Translations under genes and position numbers: made by a program
Shown: piece by piece, positions 36,422 through 45,713 of the stretch
Layout: the number at the start of each line of letters is the position of its first letter
Numbering within the stretch: the stretch's first letter is position 1
Notes under the pieces: generated by a model
The model's database searches: none
The model's input: the letters and a program-made list of their open reading frames with translations, nothing else
Told to the model about the DNA's origin: nothing
Assembly: GCA_945862465.1 (NCBI GenBank)
Contig: CAMAYO010000005.1
Location: forward strand, 1 to 64,000
Direction of reading: 5' to 3'
Source: Pseudorhodobacter antarcticus
GTDB lineage: Bacteria; Pseudomonadota; Alphaproteobacteria; Rhodobacterales; Rhodobacteraceae
DNA length: 64,000 nt

Positions 36422-36426
36422 ATCAG

Positions 36427-37527
36427 ATGACGCAAGACCAATCCGAATTTGCCGCCGCCATTTCTTCGGTCGAAGAGATCATCGAAGACGCACGTCAGGG
36501 GCGTATGTATATTCTGGTCGATCACGAAGATCGTGAAAACGAAGGCGATATTTGCATTCCTGCACAAATGTGCACACCGGATGTGATCAATTTCATGGCA
36601 ACCCATGGGCGCGGGTTGATTTGCCTGACCTTAACCGGCGAACGGATTGACCAATTGGGCCTGCCCATGATGGCGATGAAAAACTCGTCACGCCATGAAA
36701 CGGCCTTTACCGTATCGATCGAAGCGGTCGAGGGCGTGGAAACCGGCATTTCCGCCAAGGACCGCGCTTTGACGGTGGCGGTCGCTATCGACAAGACCAA
36801 GGGCAAGGCCGATCTGGCGACCCCGGGCCATGTTTTCCCGCTGCGCGCCCGCGATGGCGGCGTGTTGGTGCGCGCGGGCCATACCGAAGCTGCGGTGGAT
36901 GTCAGCCGTTTGGCCGGGCTCGACCCCTCGGGCGTGATCTGTGAGGTGATGAAAGACGATGGCACGATGGCGCGCCTGCCCGATCTGATCGCCTTTGGCC
37001 AAAAGCACGGGCTTAAGATTGGCACGATCAGCGACCTGATCGCTTACCGCCGCCGCCACGACAATCTGATCAAAGAACGCGCGGCAAAGCGGGTCACTTC
37101 GGTGCATGGCGGAGAGTGGTTGATGCGGGTTTTCGCTGATACTGCACAGGGCGATGATCACATCGTGCTGACCAAGGGCGATTTGTCGGGCGATGCGCCT
37201 GTTTTGGTGCGGATGCACCAACTTAATCCGCTGGAAGATGTGCTGGGCATCGGTGACGCCCATGTGGGCGATCTGCAAGGGGCGATGAAGGTCATCGCTG
37301 CCGAGGGGCGCGGCGCGGTGGTTTTGCTGCGCGACACCACGATGAAACTGCCGCTTGAGGGCGAAGCATCGCCGCAAACCTTGCGCATTTACGGGCTAGG
37401 GGCGCAAATTTTGGCCTCGCTGGGGCTGACGCAAATCACGCTGGTGTCAAACTCTGCTGCCCCGCGCGTTGTCGGTCTTGACGCTTACGGCCTAACCATC
37501 ACCGGCACCCGCCGCATTAAGGATTAA
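36427..37527 (+). CDS. ribBA: bifunctional 3,4-dihydroxy-2-butanone-4-phosphate synthase / GTP cyclohydrolase II-like
   Basis: DHEDRENEGDICIPAQ; RAGHTEAAVDVSRLAGL; C-terminal GCH II-like domain. Confidence 0.94.
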   Translation: MTQDQSEFAAAISSVEEIIEDARQGRMYILVDHEDRENEGDICIPAQMCTPDVINFMATHGRGLICLTLTGERIDQLGLPMMAMKNSSRHETAFTVSIEAVEGVETGISAKDRALTVAVAIDKTKGKADLATPGHVFPLRARDGGVLVRAGHTEAAVDVSRLAGLDPSGVICEVMKDDGTMARLPDLIAFGQKHGLKIGTISDLIAYRRRHDNLIKERAAKRVTSVHGGEWLMRVFADTAQGDDHIVLTKGDLSGDAPVLVRMHQLNPLEDVLGIGDAHVGDLQGAMKVIAAEGRGAVVLLRDTTMKLPLEGEASPQTLRIYGLGAQILASLGLTQITLVSNSAAPRVVGLDAYGLTITGTRRIKD

Positions 37528-37531
37528 GATC

Positions 37532-38032
37532 ATGGCTGCCAGCGAAACCCATTACACCCTGCCTGCGCCCAAATTTGACAAGCCTGTCAAACTGTTGATC
37601 GTCGTAGCACCCTATTACCGCGACATTGCCGACAATCTGGTCGCGGGGGCCAAGGCCAAAGCTGCAGCCGTGGGTGCCGAGGTTGACGTGCTGGAAGTGC
37701 CGGGCGCTTTGGAAATCCCCTCTGCCATCGCCATGGCGGGACGCTTGGCCGAGTTTGACGGCTATGTCGCTCTTGGCTGCATCATTCGGGGGGAGACGAC
37801 GCATTACGACACAGTGTGCAACGACAGCAGCCGTGGCTTGATGATGCTGGGTCTGGGTGGGTCTTGCATTGGCAACGGCATTCTGACGGTGGAAAACCGC
37901 GACCAAGCCGTGGTGCGCGCAGATCCTGCGGGCCAAGATAAAGGGGGCGGCGCGGCACTTGCCGCCTTGCACCTGATTGCAATCTCGCGCAAATGGGCAG
38001 GCCAAACCAAGGGGATCGGGTTCCGCGCATGA
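37532..38032 (+). CDS. ribH: 6,7-dimethyl-8-ribityllumazine synthase
   Basis: VPGALEIPSAIAMAGR...GYVALGCIIRGETTHYD. Confidence 0.96.
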   Translation: MAASETHYTLPAPKFDKPVKLLIVVAPYYRDIADNLVAGAKAKAAAVGAEVDVLEVPGALEIPSAIAMAGRLAEFDGYVALGCIIRGETTHYDTVCNDSSRGLMMLGLGGSCIGNGILTVENRDQAVVRADPAGQDKGGGAALAALHLIAISRKWAGQTKGIGFRA

Positions 38033-38487
38033 AGGTTGATAAGAAACAGATGAAATCCGCCGCCCGGCTTTATGCTGTGCAGGCCCTGTTTCAAATGGAA
38101 TCCTCGGGCCAAACGGTCGAATCTGTGACCAAAGAGTTTGAAACCCACCGCTTCGGCGCGATTTACGATGAAGAAGAAATGGCCGAGGGTGATGTAGATC
38201 ACTTTCGCGCCGTTGTTGACCATGCTGTCAACCTGCAAGCCAAGATCGATCAGATGACGGATCGCGCTTTGGTGGCCAAATGGCCGATTGCGCGGATTGA
38301 TCCTGTGATACGCGCCTTGTTTCGCGCCGCTGGCGCAGAACTTACCGCCATGCCAACGCCGCCGCGCGTGGCCATCACCGAATATGTCGATGTGGCCAAA
38401 GCGTTTTTTCCCGATGGCAAAGAGCCTAAGTTTGTGAATGCCGTCTTAGATCACATGGCGCATGAATTAACGCCACAAGGCTTTTAA
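38029..38487 (+). CDS. nusB: transcription antitermination factor NusB
   Basis: KSAARLYAVQALFQME; PPRVAITEYVDVAKAFFPDGKEPKFVNAVLD; ATGA overlap with ribH. Confidence 0.95.
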   Translation: MKVDKKQMKSAARLYAVQALFQMESSGQTVESVTKEFETHRFGAIYDEEEMAEGDVDHFRAVVDHAVNLQAKIDQMTDRALVAKWPIARIDPVIRALFRAAGAELTAMPTPPRVAITEYVDVAKAFFPDGKEPKFVNAVLDHMAHELTPQGF

Positions 38488-38518
38488 CCCTTCATCTGCA
38501 ATGATTTAACGCAGATTC

Positions 38519-38965
38519 TTAAGGCTGCGCACGCATCGCATTTTGCGCGCCCTTCACCTCGATCGAGGTGATGCCGTCTAGGTTGAAATTGGTGATAGAG
38601 GCCACAGCCGTAATTTGACGCGAGGGTTTGGTGCCTTCGGCGGCAGGCGTGGTGGGCGGGAAAACACGAAACTCCAGAACCAAGGTGCCCGATCCATCAT
38701 TGGGCAGTTGCACAAGGGCCGCATCCCAAAAGCCTTGGGTCGGCGGCAAACCTGTGGCCCGCACCAACACGCCCGATCGCACGGGTTCAATGTCCATGGC
38801 AGTTACCTTGTCCATCAAACCGCGCGGGTCGACGGGGGCCACGTAAACCTCGACCTGCGCACCTTTGCGGGCCTTGCCGAACCATTGCAGCGGGTTCAAG
38901 TTGGTTTTGCCGCACCCGCTTAGCGTAAGCCCCAAAACGGTCATCAAGATCAGCGCGCGCTTCAT
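38519..38965 (-). CDS. putative lipoprotein, unknown function
   Basis: MKRALILMTVLGLTLSGC lipobox; downstream sequence coherent. Confidence 0.8.
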   Translation of the reverse strand: MKRALILMTVLGLTLSGCGKTNLNPLQWFGKARKGAQVEVYVAPVDPRGLMDKVTAMDIEPVRSGVLVRATGLPPTQGFWDAALVQLPNDGSGTLVLEFRVFPPTTPAAEGTKPSRQITAVASITNFNLDGITSIEVKGAQNAMRAQP

Positions 38966-39086
38966 ATCTGCCCCCTATTTGGCTCTTGGGTAACTCAATC
39001 GGTCCGCTTTGAAAATCCCCCCTGCGCAGGGCGCTGTCTTTACCTTTGCTCGCCGCAGGGCTAGGTCTGCGCCAGAGGAGACCAAT

Positions 39087-39494
39087 ATGGCCACGCAAGC
39101 CTTTGAAGACTTAGCCGATACCTTTGAATTTCTCGATGATTGGGAAGACCGGTATCGCCACGTGATCGACTTGGGCAAGGCCATGCCGCCCTTGGACGAC
39201 AGTTTCAAAGTGTCGGCCCTAAAGGTGCAAGGCTGTGCCAGCCAGGTATGGTTGCGCCCAGTGGTAACCGCGGGACATTTCGACTTTGAGGGCGACAGCG
39301 ATGCGCTGATCGTGCGCGGCCTGATTGCGGTGCTGCACGCGCTTTATTCTGGCTTGCCCGTTGCAGCCGTGGGGCAGGTGGATGCCGTGGCGGAATTGGG
39401 CCGCTTGGGGTTGAATGACCATTTGTCGGCGCAAAGATCAAATGGTGTGCGCGCCATGGTCGAGCGGATTCGCAAAGTGGCGGCGGAAAGTTAA
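39087..39494 (+). CDS. SufE family Fe-S assembly protein
   Basis: YRHVIDLGKAMPPLDDSFK...VQGCASQVWLRP. Confidence 0.93.
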   Translation: MATQAFEDLADTFEFLDDWEDRYRHVIDLGKAMPPLDDSFKVSALKVQGCASQVWLRPVVTAGHFDFEGDSDALIVRGLIAVLHALYSGLPVAAVGQVDAVAELGRLGLNDHLSAQRSNGVRAMVERIRKVAAES

Positions 39495-39506
39495 CGCCGC
39501 TTTGGC

Positions 39507-39833
39507 CTAAATCTCTTCCACTGTAATCTCTGGATACACCGCCAGATGGCCCGCAATGGCAGCCGCAGCGCCCTTTGGCCGCTCGTAAGACCAGATCACA
39601 TTCAGCGCGTCGCCCACCGAGAAATAGCTCGCCTCGCCCTTCCAAGGGCATTTGGATTTTCGTGTCGAACGCGTCAGCAGTGCCATGTTGATATCGGCAC
39701 GGGGAAAGTACATCCGGCTGGGATGGCCGCCTTCTTCGATCAGCACCGCCTTGCTGGTTTCCCCCAAGACCAGATCGCCCAAGCTTAGGCGGTAGCGGCC
39801 GATGGCGGGGGTGGTGATGATGGGCAGACCCAT
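39507..39833 (-). CDS. DUF427 domain protein
   Basis: VYFPRADINMALLTRSTRKSKCPWKGEASYFSV-type pattern. Confidence 0.82.
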   Translation of the reverse strand: MGLPIITTPAIGRYRLSLGDLVLGETSKAVLIEEGGHPSRMYFPRADINMALLTRSTRKSKCPWKGEASYFSVGDALNVIWSYERPKGAAAAIAGHLAVYPEITVEEI

Positions 39834-41618
39834 TTACAGCGCCTCGCAGGCTTGGCGGGCCCATGACAGGGCAAAATCGGACAGGCGCGGCGACAGAAGG
39901 GCCAGCACTTGGGCGTGATAGGCATTCAGCCAAGCCCGATCACCTGCAGAAAGCTGATCTGCATCGATCAGGCGGCGGTCAAAGGGGGCGAAGGTCAGCG
40001 TTTCAAAGGCAAGCTGATCGCGGTGATCGCCGATGCTCTCGGCCACTTGCACCACGATCAGGTTTTCTAAGCGGATGCCGAATGCACCTTCGCGGTAGTA
40101 ACCCGGCTCGTTGGACAGAATCATCCCCGGTTCTAGCGGCACTTCGCTGATCCGGCTCAGGCGCTGTGGGCCTTCATGCACCGACAGAAAGGCCCCCACG
40201 CCGTGGCCTGTGCCATGGTTAAAATCTTGCCCCGCCTGCCACAAAGCCTGACGCGCCAAGGGATCAAGGTCACGCCCTGCCAGACCGCGCGGCCAGCGCG
40301 CACGGCTGATGGCGATCACCCCTTGCAGCACGCGAGTGTAACAGACCCGCGCCTCCTCGCCCGGATAGCCTACGGCCACGGTGCGGGTGATGTCGGTCGT
40401 GCCATCGCGGTATTGGGCGCCGGAATCAACCAGCAACAGCTCGTTCTGGTGGATGGTGCGGTTGCTTTCGTCGGTGACACGGTAGTGCATGATGGCCCCG
40501 TTGGGCCCAGATCCGCAGATCGTGTCAAAAGAGATGTCATGCAGCGCATTGGTGGCGCGTCGAAAGCCTTCCAGCGCTTGCACCACGGCGATTTCGGTGA
40601 GGCCCTCTTTGGGGGTTTGCGCATCCAGCCAGGCCAAAAACTCTACCACCGCGGCGCCATCGCGCAGATGTGCTTCGCGCATGCCGGCAATTTCGCCAGC
40701 GTTCTTGCAGGCCTTGGGCAGACGGCACGGATCATCGCCCCACACCACTTGGCCGATCAGATCTGACACCGCGAGCGGCGCTGTGGTTTTATCGACCCGC
40801 ACCGGCCCCTTCAGCGCCTTTAGCGCCGGAATGAAGGCGGATGGGCCGTGCAGACGCACACCCGCGCCCAGATGCGCCACCACATCGCTGCCTACCTTGG
40901 CAGGGTCGATGAACAGATCAACCGCGCCGGTTTGCGACAAAACAGCAAAAGCTTGCACCACAGGGTTCTTGGGCACATCCGCGCCGCGAATGTTCAAGAG
41001 CCAACAGATTGAATCTGGCAGCGTCAGAACGGCCGCCTCTTGTCCAGCTGCGTGCAAACTGGACGCCAGCCTTGCGCGTTTCGCTGTGGCGGTTTCGCCG
41101 GCCAGATTGTCAGGATGCACAAAGACCTTACCCTGCGGCGCTGCAGGTTGATCGGGCCAAATGGCATCAACCAGATTATCCGTGGCGCGCAGGGTGATGT
41201 TGGAACCGGTCAGGGCGGATTGAAGTCTTTCAATCTCGTCCGCCGTATGAAGCCAAGGATCAAAGCCAATCACCCCAGCGGTGAGATTTTCCAAGATCCA
41301 AGGGCCGGGTTTGATCTCGGGCCAAGGCACGGGGGTGAAATGGGCCAGATCGACCTGCAATTTCACCTGCGTGCGGTAGCGCCCATCGATAAAAATGCCC
41401 GCCTTCTGTGGCAAAGCGATGCAAAATCCTGCGGATCCGGTAAAGCCCGTCAGCCATTGCAGGCGATCATCGCGCGCGGCGACATATTCGCCCTGATGCG
41501 CATCGGCGCGGGGGATCAGGTAACCAGCCAGACCCGCTTTATTAAGGGCAGCGCGCAACGCAGCCAGTCGTGCGGGCCCTTGGGTGGGGGAGGCAGGGCT
41601 GTCAAAGGTTTGAAACAT
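39834..41618 (-). CDS. M24 family aminopeptidase P (Xaa-Pro aminopeptidase)
   Basis: LLVDSGAQYRDGTTDITRT; HGTGHGVGAFLSVHEGPQ; SNEPGYYREGAFGIRLENL metal-binding motifs. Confidence 0.94.
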   Translation of the reverse strand: MFQTFDSPASPTQGPARLAALRAALNKAGLAGYLIPRADAHQGEYVAARDDRLQWLTGFTGSAGFCIALPQKAGIFIDGRYRTQVKLQVDLAHFTPVPWPEIKPGPWILENLTAGVIGFDPWLHTADEIERLQSALTGSNITLRATDNLVDAIWPDQPAAPQGKVFVHPDNLAGETATAKRARLASSLHAAGQEAAVLTLPDSICWLLNIRGADVPKNPVVQAFAVLSQTGAVDLFIDPAKVGSDVVAHLGAGVRLHGPSAFIPALKALKGPVRVDKTTAPLAVSDLIGQVVWGDDPCRLPKACKNAGEIAGMREAHLRDGAAVVEFLAWLDAQTPKEGLTEIAVVQALEGFRRATNALHDISFDTICGSGPNGAIMHYRVTDESNRTIHQNELLLVDSGAQYRDGTTDITRTVAVGYPGEEARVCYTRVLQGVIAISRARWPRGLAGRDLDPLARQALWQAGQDFNHGTGHGVGAFLSVHEGPQRLSRISEVPLEPGMILSNEPGYYREGAFGIRLENLIVVQVAESIGDHRDQLAFETLTFAPFDRRLIDADQLSAGDRAWLNAYHAQVLALLSPRLSDFALSWARQACEAL

Positions 41619-41631
41619 TAGTGGGCCTCCG

Positions 41632-41698
41632 CACGATTTTTCTGCGAAAAATCAAATATCTACTTGGTGTCACGTTGATTTTTCGCAGAAAAATCGTG
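41632..41698. repeat. perfect 24-bp inverted repeat, each arm itself a palindromic GATTTTTC-NNN-GAAAAATC unit
   Basis: CACGATTTTTCTGCGAAAAATCAA (41632-41655) and TTGATTTTTCGCAGAAAAATCGTG (41675-41698), 19-bp spacer. Confidence 0.92.
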
Positions 41699-41701
41699 GC
41701 G

Positions 41702-43567
41702 TTAGGCAACCTTTCGCCCAAAAGCCCGTGCGCGCTTTTTCACATCTACTTCAAACAAGCCGGCCAATTGCTCGGTCATGGCCCCGGCCAATTGTTCGGC
41801 ATCGGTGATGGTTACGGCGCGTTGATAATAGCGTGTCACATCATGGCCGATGCCAATGGCGATCAGTTCCACCGCTTTGCGCCGTTCCACCATAGCGATC
41901 ACATCGCGCAGGTGTTTTTCCAGGAAGTTCGCGGGGTTGACCGACAAGCTGGAATCATCCACCGGCGCCCCGTCCGAGATCACCATCAATATCTTGCGGG
42001 CCTCTGGGCGGGCCAGCATTCGGCGATGCGCCCATTCCAACGCCTCGCCATCGATGTTTTCTTTCAGCAAACCCTCTTTCATCATCAGCCCCAGATTGGG
42101 CCGCACCCTGCGCCACGGCGCATCGGCGTTTTTATAGATGATGTGGCGCAGATCATTCAGACGGCCGGGGCCTGCGGGGCGACCAGCGGCCAGCCACTTT
42201 TCGCGGCTTTGCCCGCCTTTCCACGCGCGCGTGGTAAAGCCCAAGATTTCCACCTTGACCGAGCAGCGTTCCAACGTGCGCGCCAGAACGTCAGCACATA
42301 TGGCCGCGATGGAAATCGGGCGACCGCGCATCGAACCAGAATTGTCGAGCAGCATCGTCACGCAAGTGTCGCGAAACTCGGTGTCTTTTTCCTGTTTGAA
42401 GGACAAGGGCGTGGTCGGGTTGGCCACAACCCGCGCCAAACGGCCGGCATCCAGCGTGCCCTCTTCCAGATCAAACAACCACGAGCGGTTCTGCTGTGCT
42501 TGCAAGCGGCGCTGCAATTTGTTGGCTAGACGCGAAACAGCGCCTTTAAGCGGTTCTAACTGCTGGTCTAAATAGGCGCGCAGGCGTTCTAATTCGGCCG
42601 GTTCAGCCAGTTCTTCGGCTTTGATTTCTTCATCAAATTCGGTGGTATAGGCCGCATAGAGCGGGTCTGCCGCTGAATGCGGGGCGGGGGGTGGCGGTTC
42701 TAGCGGGGCTTCGCCATCGGGCAGTTCAGCCTCTTCGCCTTGGTCAAGGTCAGAGGTTTCCTCCATCGTGACTTCGGCTTGCGATTCGTCGGGCTCTTCC
42801 TCTTGCGATTGCTCAGGAGAGGCGTCGGACTCTTCGCTGTCTTGCTGTTCGGATCCCGTTTCTTCGGGCGCGTCTTCGTGGTCTTCTTCGCCCGTATCGT
42901 CTTGATTGTCGTTCTGATCCGGATCATCGCCCAACTGGTCGCCATAGCCCAGATCAGCAATCACCTTGCGCGCCAGACGGGCAAACCCCTGTTGGTCGGC
43001 CAAAACCTCGTCGATATTGCTCAGCGTGCCTGCGGCTTGCTCTTCGATAAAGCCGCGCCACAGGTCCATCACGTGCTGCGCGCCTTTGGGCAGATCGCGG
43101 CCTGTGGCCAGATGGCGCACCAAATAGCCTGCCGCTACGGGCAAAGGCGCTTCGGAAGCGGCGGCGATTTGGGCATAGCCTTTGCGGTCGGCCTCATGGG
43201 CGATCTTGGCGTCGATATTGGTGGCCGTGCCCGGCATGGCCCGCGCACCAACGGCTTCGCAGCGCGCAGTTTCCATCGCGTCATAGATTTCCCGTGCCAA
43301 GGCCCCCGTGGGCGCATATTTGGCGGCGGTCGCCTCGTTGTGGTATTTGCGCTTCAGCGCAAAGGCATCGGCCGTACCACGGGCCAAAAGCACCTCGTCC
43401 TTGGTCATCCGGCGCGAGACTTGCGGCAGGCGCACGCCCTCTTTGTTCATGGACGAGGGGTCGACCGAATAGGTCACCGTCATCTCAGGATCATCGGCCA
43501 TCGTGCGCGTCGCATCGGCGAGCGCTTTTTTGAACGGATCGGCGGGGTTGTCGAGAGGTTTGCTCAT
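41702..43567 (-). CDS. cobT: cobaltochelatase subunit CobT
   Basis: Acidic central domain; [41 protein letters not shown] motif. Confidence 0.95.
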   Translation of the reverse strand: MSKPLDNPADPFKKALADATRTMADDPEMTVTYSVDPSSMNKEGVRLPQVSRRMTKDEVLLARGTADAFALKRKYHNEATAAKYAPTGALAREIYDAMETARCEAVGARAMPGTATNIDAKIAHEADRKGYAQIAAASEAPLPVAAGYLVRHLATGRDLPKGAQHVMDLWRGFIEEQAAGTLSNIDEVLADQQGFARLARKVIADLGYGDQLGDDPDQNDNQDDTGEEDHEDAPEETGSEQQDSEESDASPEQSQEEEPDESQAEVTMEETSDLDQGEEAELPDGEAPLEPPPPAPHSAADPLYAAYTTEFDEEIKAEELAEPAELERLRAYLDQQLEPLKGAVSRLANKLQRRLQAQQNRSWLFDLEEGTLDAGRLARVVANPTTPLSFKQEKDTEFRDTCVTMLLDNSGSMRGRPISIAAICADVLARTLERCSVKVEILGFTTRAWKGGQSREKWLAAGRPAGPGRLNDLRHIIYKNADAPWRRVRPNLGLMMKEGLLKENIDGEALEWAHRRMLARPEARKILMVISDGAPVDDSSLSVNPANFLEKHLRDVIAMVERRKAVELIAIGIGHDVTRYYQRAVTITDAEQLAGAMTEQLAGLFEVDVKKRARAFGRKVA

Positions 43568-43690
43568 AGCGGCAATCTGGCATTGCGCAGGGCCAAGGGC
43601 AAGATGGGGCAGGGGGCGAGGAGCCGCCGCTTGTGCTTTTTTCGCACGTTTTGATAGAGCTGCAAACGCCGCCCCGCGCGAGACTATAAC

Positions 43691-44170
43691 CTAAGCGCTG
43701 ATTTGATGCCTTTGCGCTACGGCCGTTCGGTCAAGAGTGCCTTTGGCAAAGCTAGAGTAGGGCCAAGCATCGGCCGCTTCTACCAACCCGTGCCACACCG
43801 GATTTTGCGCGCAATGCTGCACTGCGCGCTCAAAATCGTCGCGGTTGCGGATGGCGTGTTCGCTAAAGCGGCGCTGCCAGATGTTTTTTTCTCCGCTTGT
43901 GGCGGGTATGGCCTGTGCAAAGCGCGTTTTGATCCGCCGCCAGCGTTCGGTGTAAAACACGCCCCCACTGGGTTCGGTCCAGACCGCGTGCAGATGATCG
44001 GGCAGGATCACCATGGCGTGGCAGGTGACGGGAAATTCCTGCACAGCCTTGGCATAGGCGTAGCGCAGGCTTTCGATGTGATCGGTCAACAGGCAACTGC
44101 CCCGCGTCTGCAGCCTTACGGTGAAGAAATAGGTGGCGCCAGGAAGGATCAGGTGGTGAATGTTTGTCAT
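43691..44170 (-). CDS. REP-associated tyrosine transposase-like (RAYT / Y1 transposase-like) protein
   Basis: YFFTVRL, HAMVILPDHLHAVW (HUH), IWQRRFSEHAIRNRDDFERAVQHCAQNPVWHGLV...WPYSSF. Confidence 0.88.
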   Translation of the reverse strand: MTNIHHLILPGATYFFTVRLQTRGSCLLTDHIESLRYAYAKAVQEFPVTCHAMVILPDHLHAVWTEPSGGVFYTERWRRIKTRFAQAIPATSGEKNIWQRRFSEHAIRNRDDFERAVQHCAQNPVWHGLVEAADAWPYSSFAKGTLDRTAVAQRHQISA

Positions 44171-44288
44171 ACGCCGATCGTGGCGCAGATCAGTTAAGAA
44201 AAGGTTGACGCCTCACCCACCGCAGCAAAGATTTCAGCCTTTGGGCCATCATCAAGGGGGCGGGTTTTCGGCCGCTTTTCACCTGCGG

Positions 44289-44579
44289 TTACAGGGCCTT
44301 GGTGTCGTGTTCCATAAAGTTCGCCACTTCTGGGATCCAGCGGCTTTGCACAAAGGCCACATGGGCGGGGTGCGTGTTATAAGCCTCATAGGCCGCAGCA
44401 TCGGCGAAAGTCATTGAAACCGCAAAGTCGAAGGCGTTCTTGAGGCTGATCTCACGCGCGATCTCAAAACTGCCGACGCCGGGAATGGCCGATAGCTTGG
44501 CCAAGGCCGCTAGAAAGCTGGCCTCTTGGGGTGAACCTGCGGCGTGGATCAGCTTAAAGATCGCCGCGTGGCGGATCAT
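44289..44579 (-). CDS. Dabb (stress-responsive A/B barrel) family protein
   Basis: [16 protein letters not shown]...[43 protein letters not shown]. Confidence 0.85.
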   Translation of the reverse strand: MIRHAAIFKLIHAAGSPQEASFLAALAKLSAIPGVGSFEIAREISLKNAFDFAVSMTFADAAAYEAYNTHPAHVAFVQSRWIPEVANFMEHDTKAL

Positions 44580-45550
44580 TTCATCGCCATCGACACAGCG
44601 CTTTCGGGCAATTCTTCGCCAAAGCAGCGTTGGAAGAATTCGGCCACCGTCTGGCGTTCCAATTCATCGCATTTGTTCAGGAACGACAGGCGGAAGGCAT
44701 AGCCCACGTTGCGGAAAATCTCGGCATTTTGTGCCCAGTTCAGCACGGTGCGCGGCGACATCACGGTCGACAGATCGCCGTTCATAAAGGCGGTGCGCGT
44801 CAGGTCCGCCACGGTGACCATCTGGCTGATCGTCTTACGCCCCTTGTCGGTGTTGTAATGGGGCGACTTTGCCAAAACGATGGCGGCTTCGGCATCGTGG
44901 CTTAGGTAATTCAGTGTTGCCACCAGCGACCAACGGTCCATCTGGGCTTGGTTGATCTGCTGAGTGCCATGATACAAGCCCGTCGTATCACCCAAGCCCA
45001 CAGTGTTGGCCGTGGCAAACAGGCGGAAATAGGGGCTGGGGGTGATGATTTCGTTTTGGTCTAGCAAGGTCAGCTTGCCGTCATGTTCCAGCACGCGCTG
45101 AATGACAAACATCACATCTGCGCGGCCCGCATCATATTCGTCAAACACAATCGCCACGTTGTTGCGCAAGGCCCAAGGCAGGATGCCTTCGTGAAACTCG
45201 GTCACTTGCTTGCCATCGCGCAGTTTGATGGCGTCTTTGCCGATCAGGTCGATGCGGCTGATATGGCTGTCAAGGTTGACGCGCACGCAGGGCCAGTTCA
45301 GCCGTGCCGCGACCTGTTCGATATGGGTCGATTTGCCCGTGCCGTGATAGCCTTGGATCATCACGCGCCGATTGTAAGCAAAGCCTGCAAGGATCGCCAA
45401 GGTCGTATCGGGATCAAACTTGTAGGTCGGATCAATCTCGGGGACACGGTCGGTGCGGTCGGCAAAGCCCTTGACCTTCATGTCGGTGTCAATGCCAAAG
45501 ACCTCGCGTACAGAGATGTCTTCGGTGGGTTTCACAGCACTATCCAGCAT
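44576..45550 (-). CDS. cobS: cobaltochelatase subunit CobS (AAA+)
   Basis: [64 protein letters not shown]. Confidence 0.96.
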   Translation of the reverse strand: MLDSAVKPTEDISVREVFGIDTDMKVKGFADRTDRVPEIDPTYKFDPDTTLAILAGFAYNRRVMIQGYHGTGKSTHIEQVAARLNWPCVRVNLDSHISRIDLIGKDAIKLRDGKQVTEFHEGILPWALRNNVAIVFDEYDAGRADVMFVIQRVLEHDGKLTLLDQNEIITPSPYFRLFATANTVGLGDTTGLYHGTQQINQAQMDRWSLVATLNYLSHDAEAAIVLAKSPHYNTDKGRKTISQMVTVADLTRTAFMNGDLSTVMSPRTVLNWAQNAEIFRNVGYAFRLSFLNKCDELERQTVAEFFQRCFGEELPESAVSMAMK

Positions 45551-45713
45551 CGTTTTCGGTCCAATTTGATTGCAACGTCTGTGTGAACGATAAGCCGCGC
45601 GCCTGCAAGAGCAAGCAAAGGCTTTGGGTCCATCTAAGCCGATGGTTTACACAAGCAATCAGATTGGCTAAGTTTTTCGCATTGACCTGCAAATCTATTC
45701 TGGGAAACGCATT

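Noticed and set aside
36307-36426. FMN (RFN) riboswitch upstream of ribBA
   Set aside because: Conserved RFN core sequences are absent; retained only as an unclassified structured leader
42700-42960. Minus-strand Lys/Thr/Arg-rich 86-aa ORF inside cobT
   Set aside because: Alternative frame of the acidic CobT linker; composition artefact
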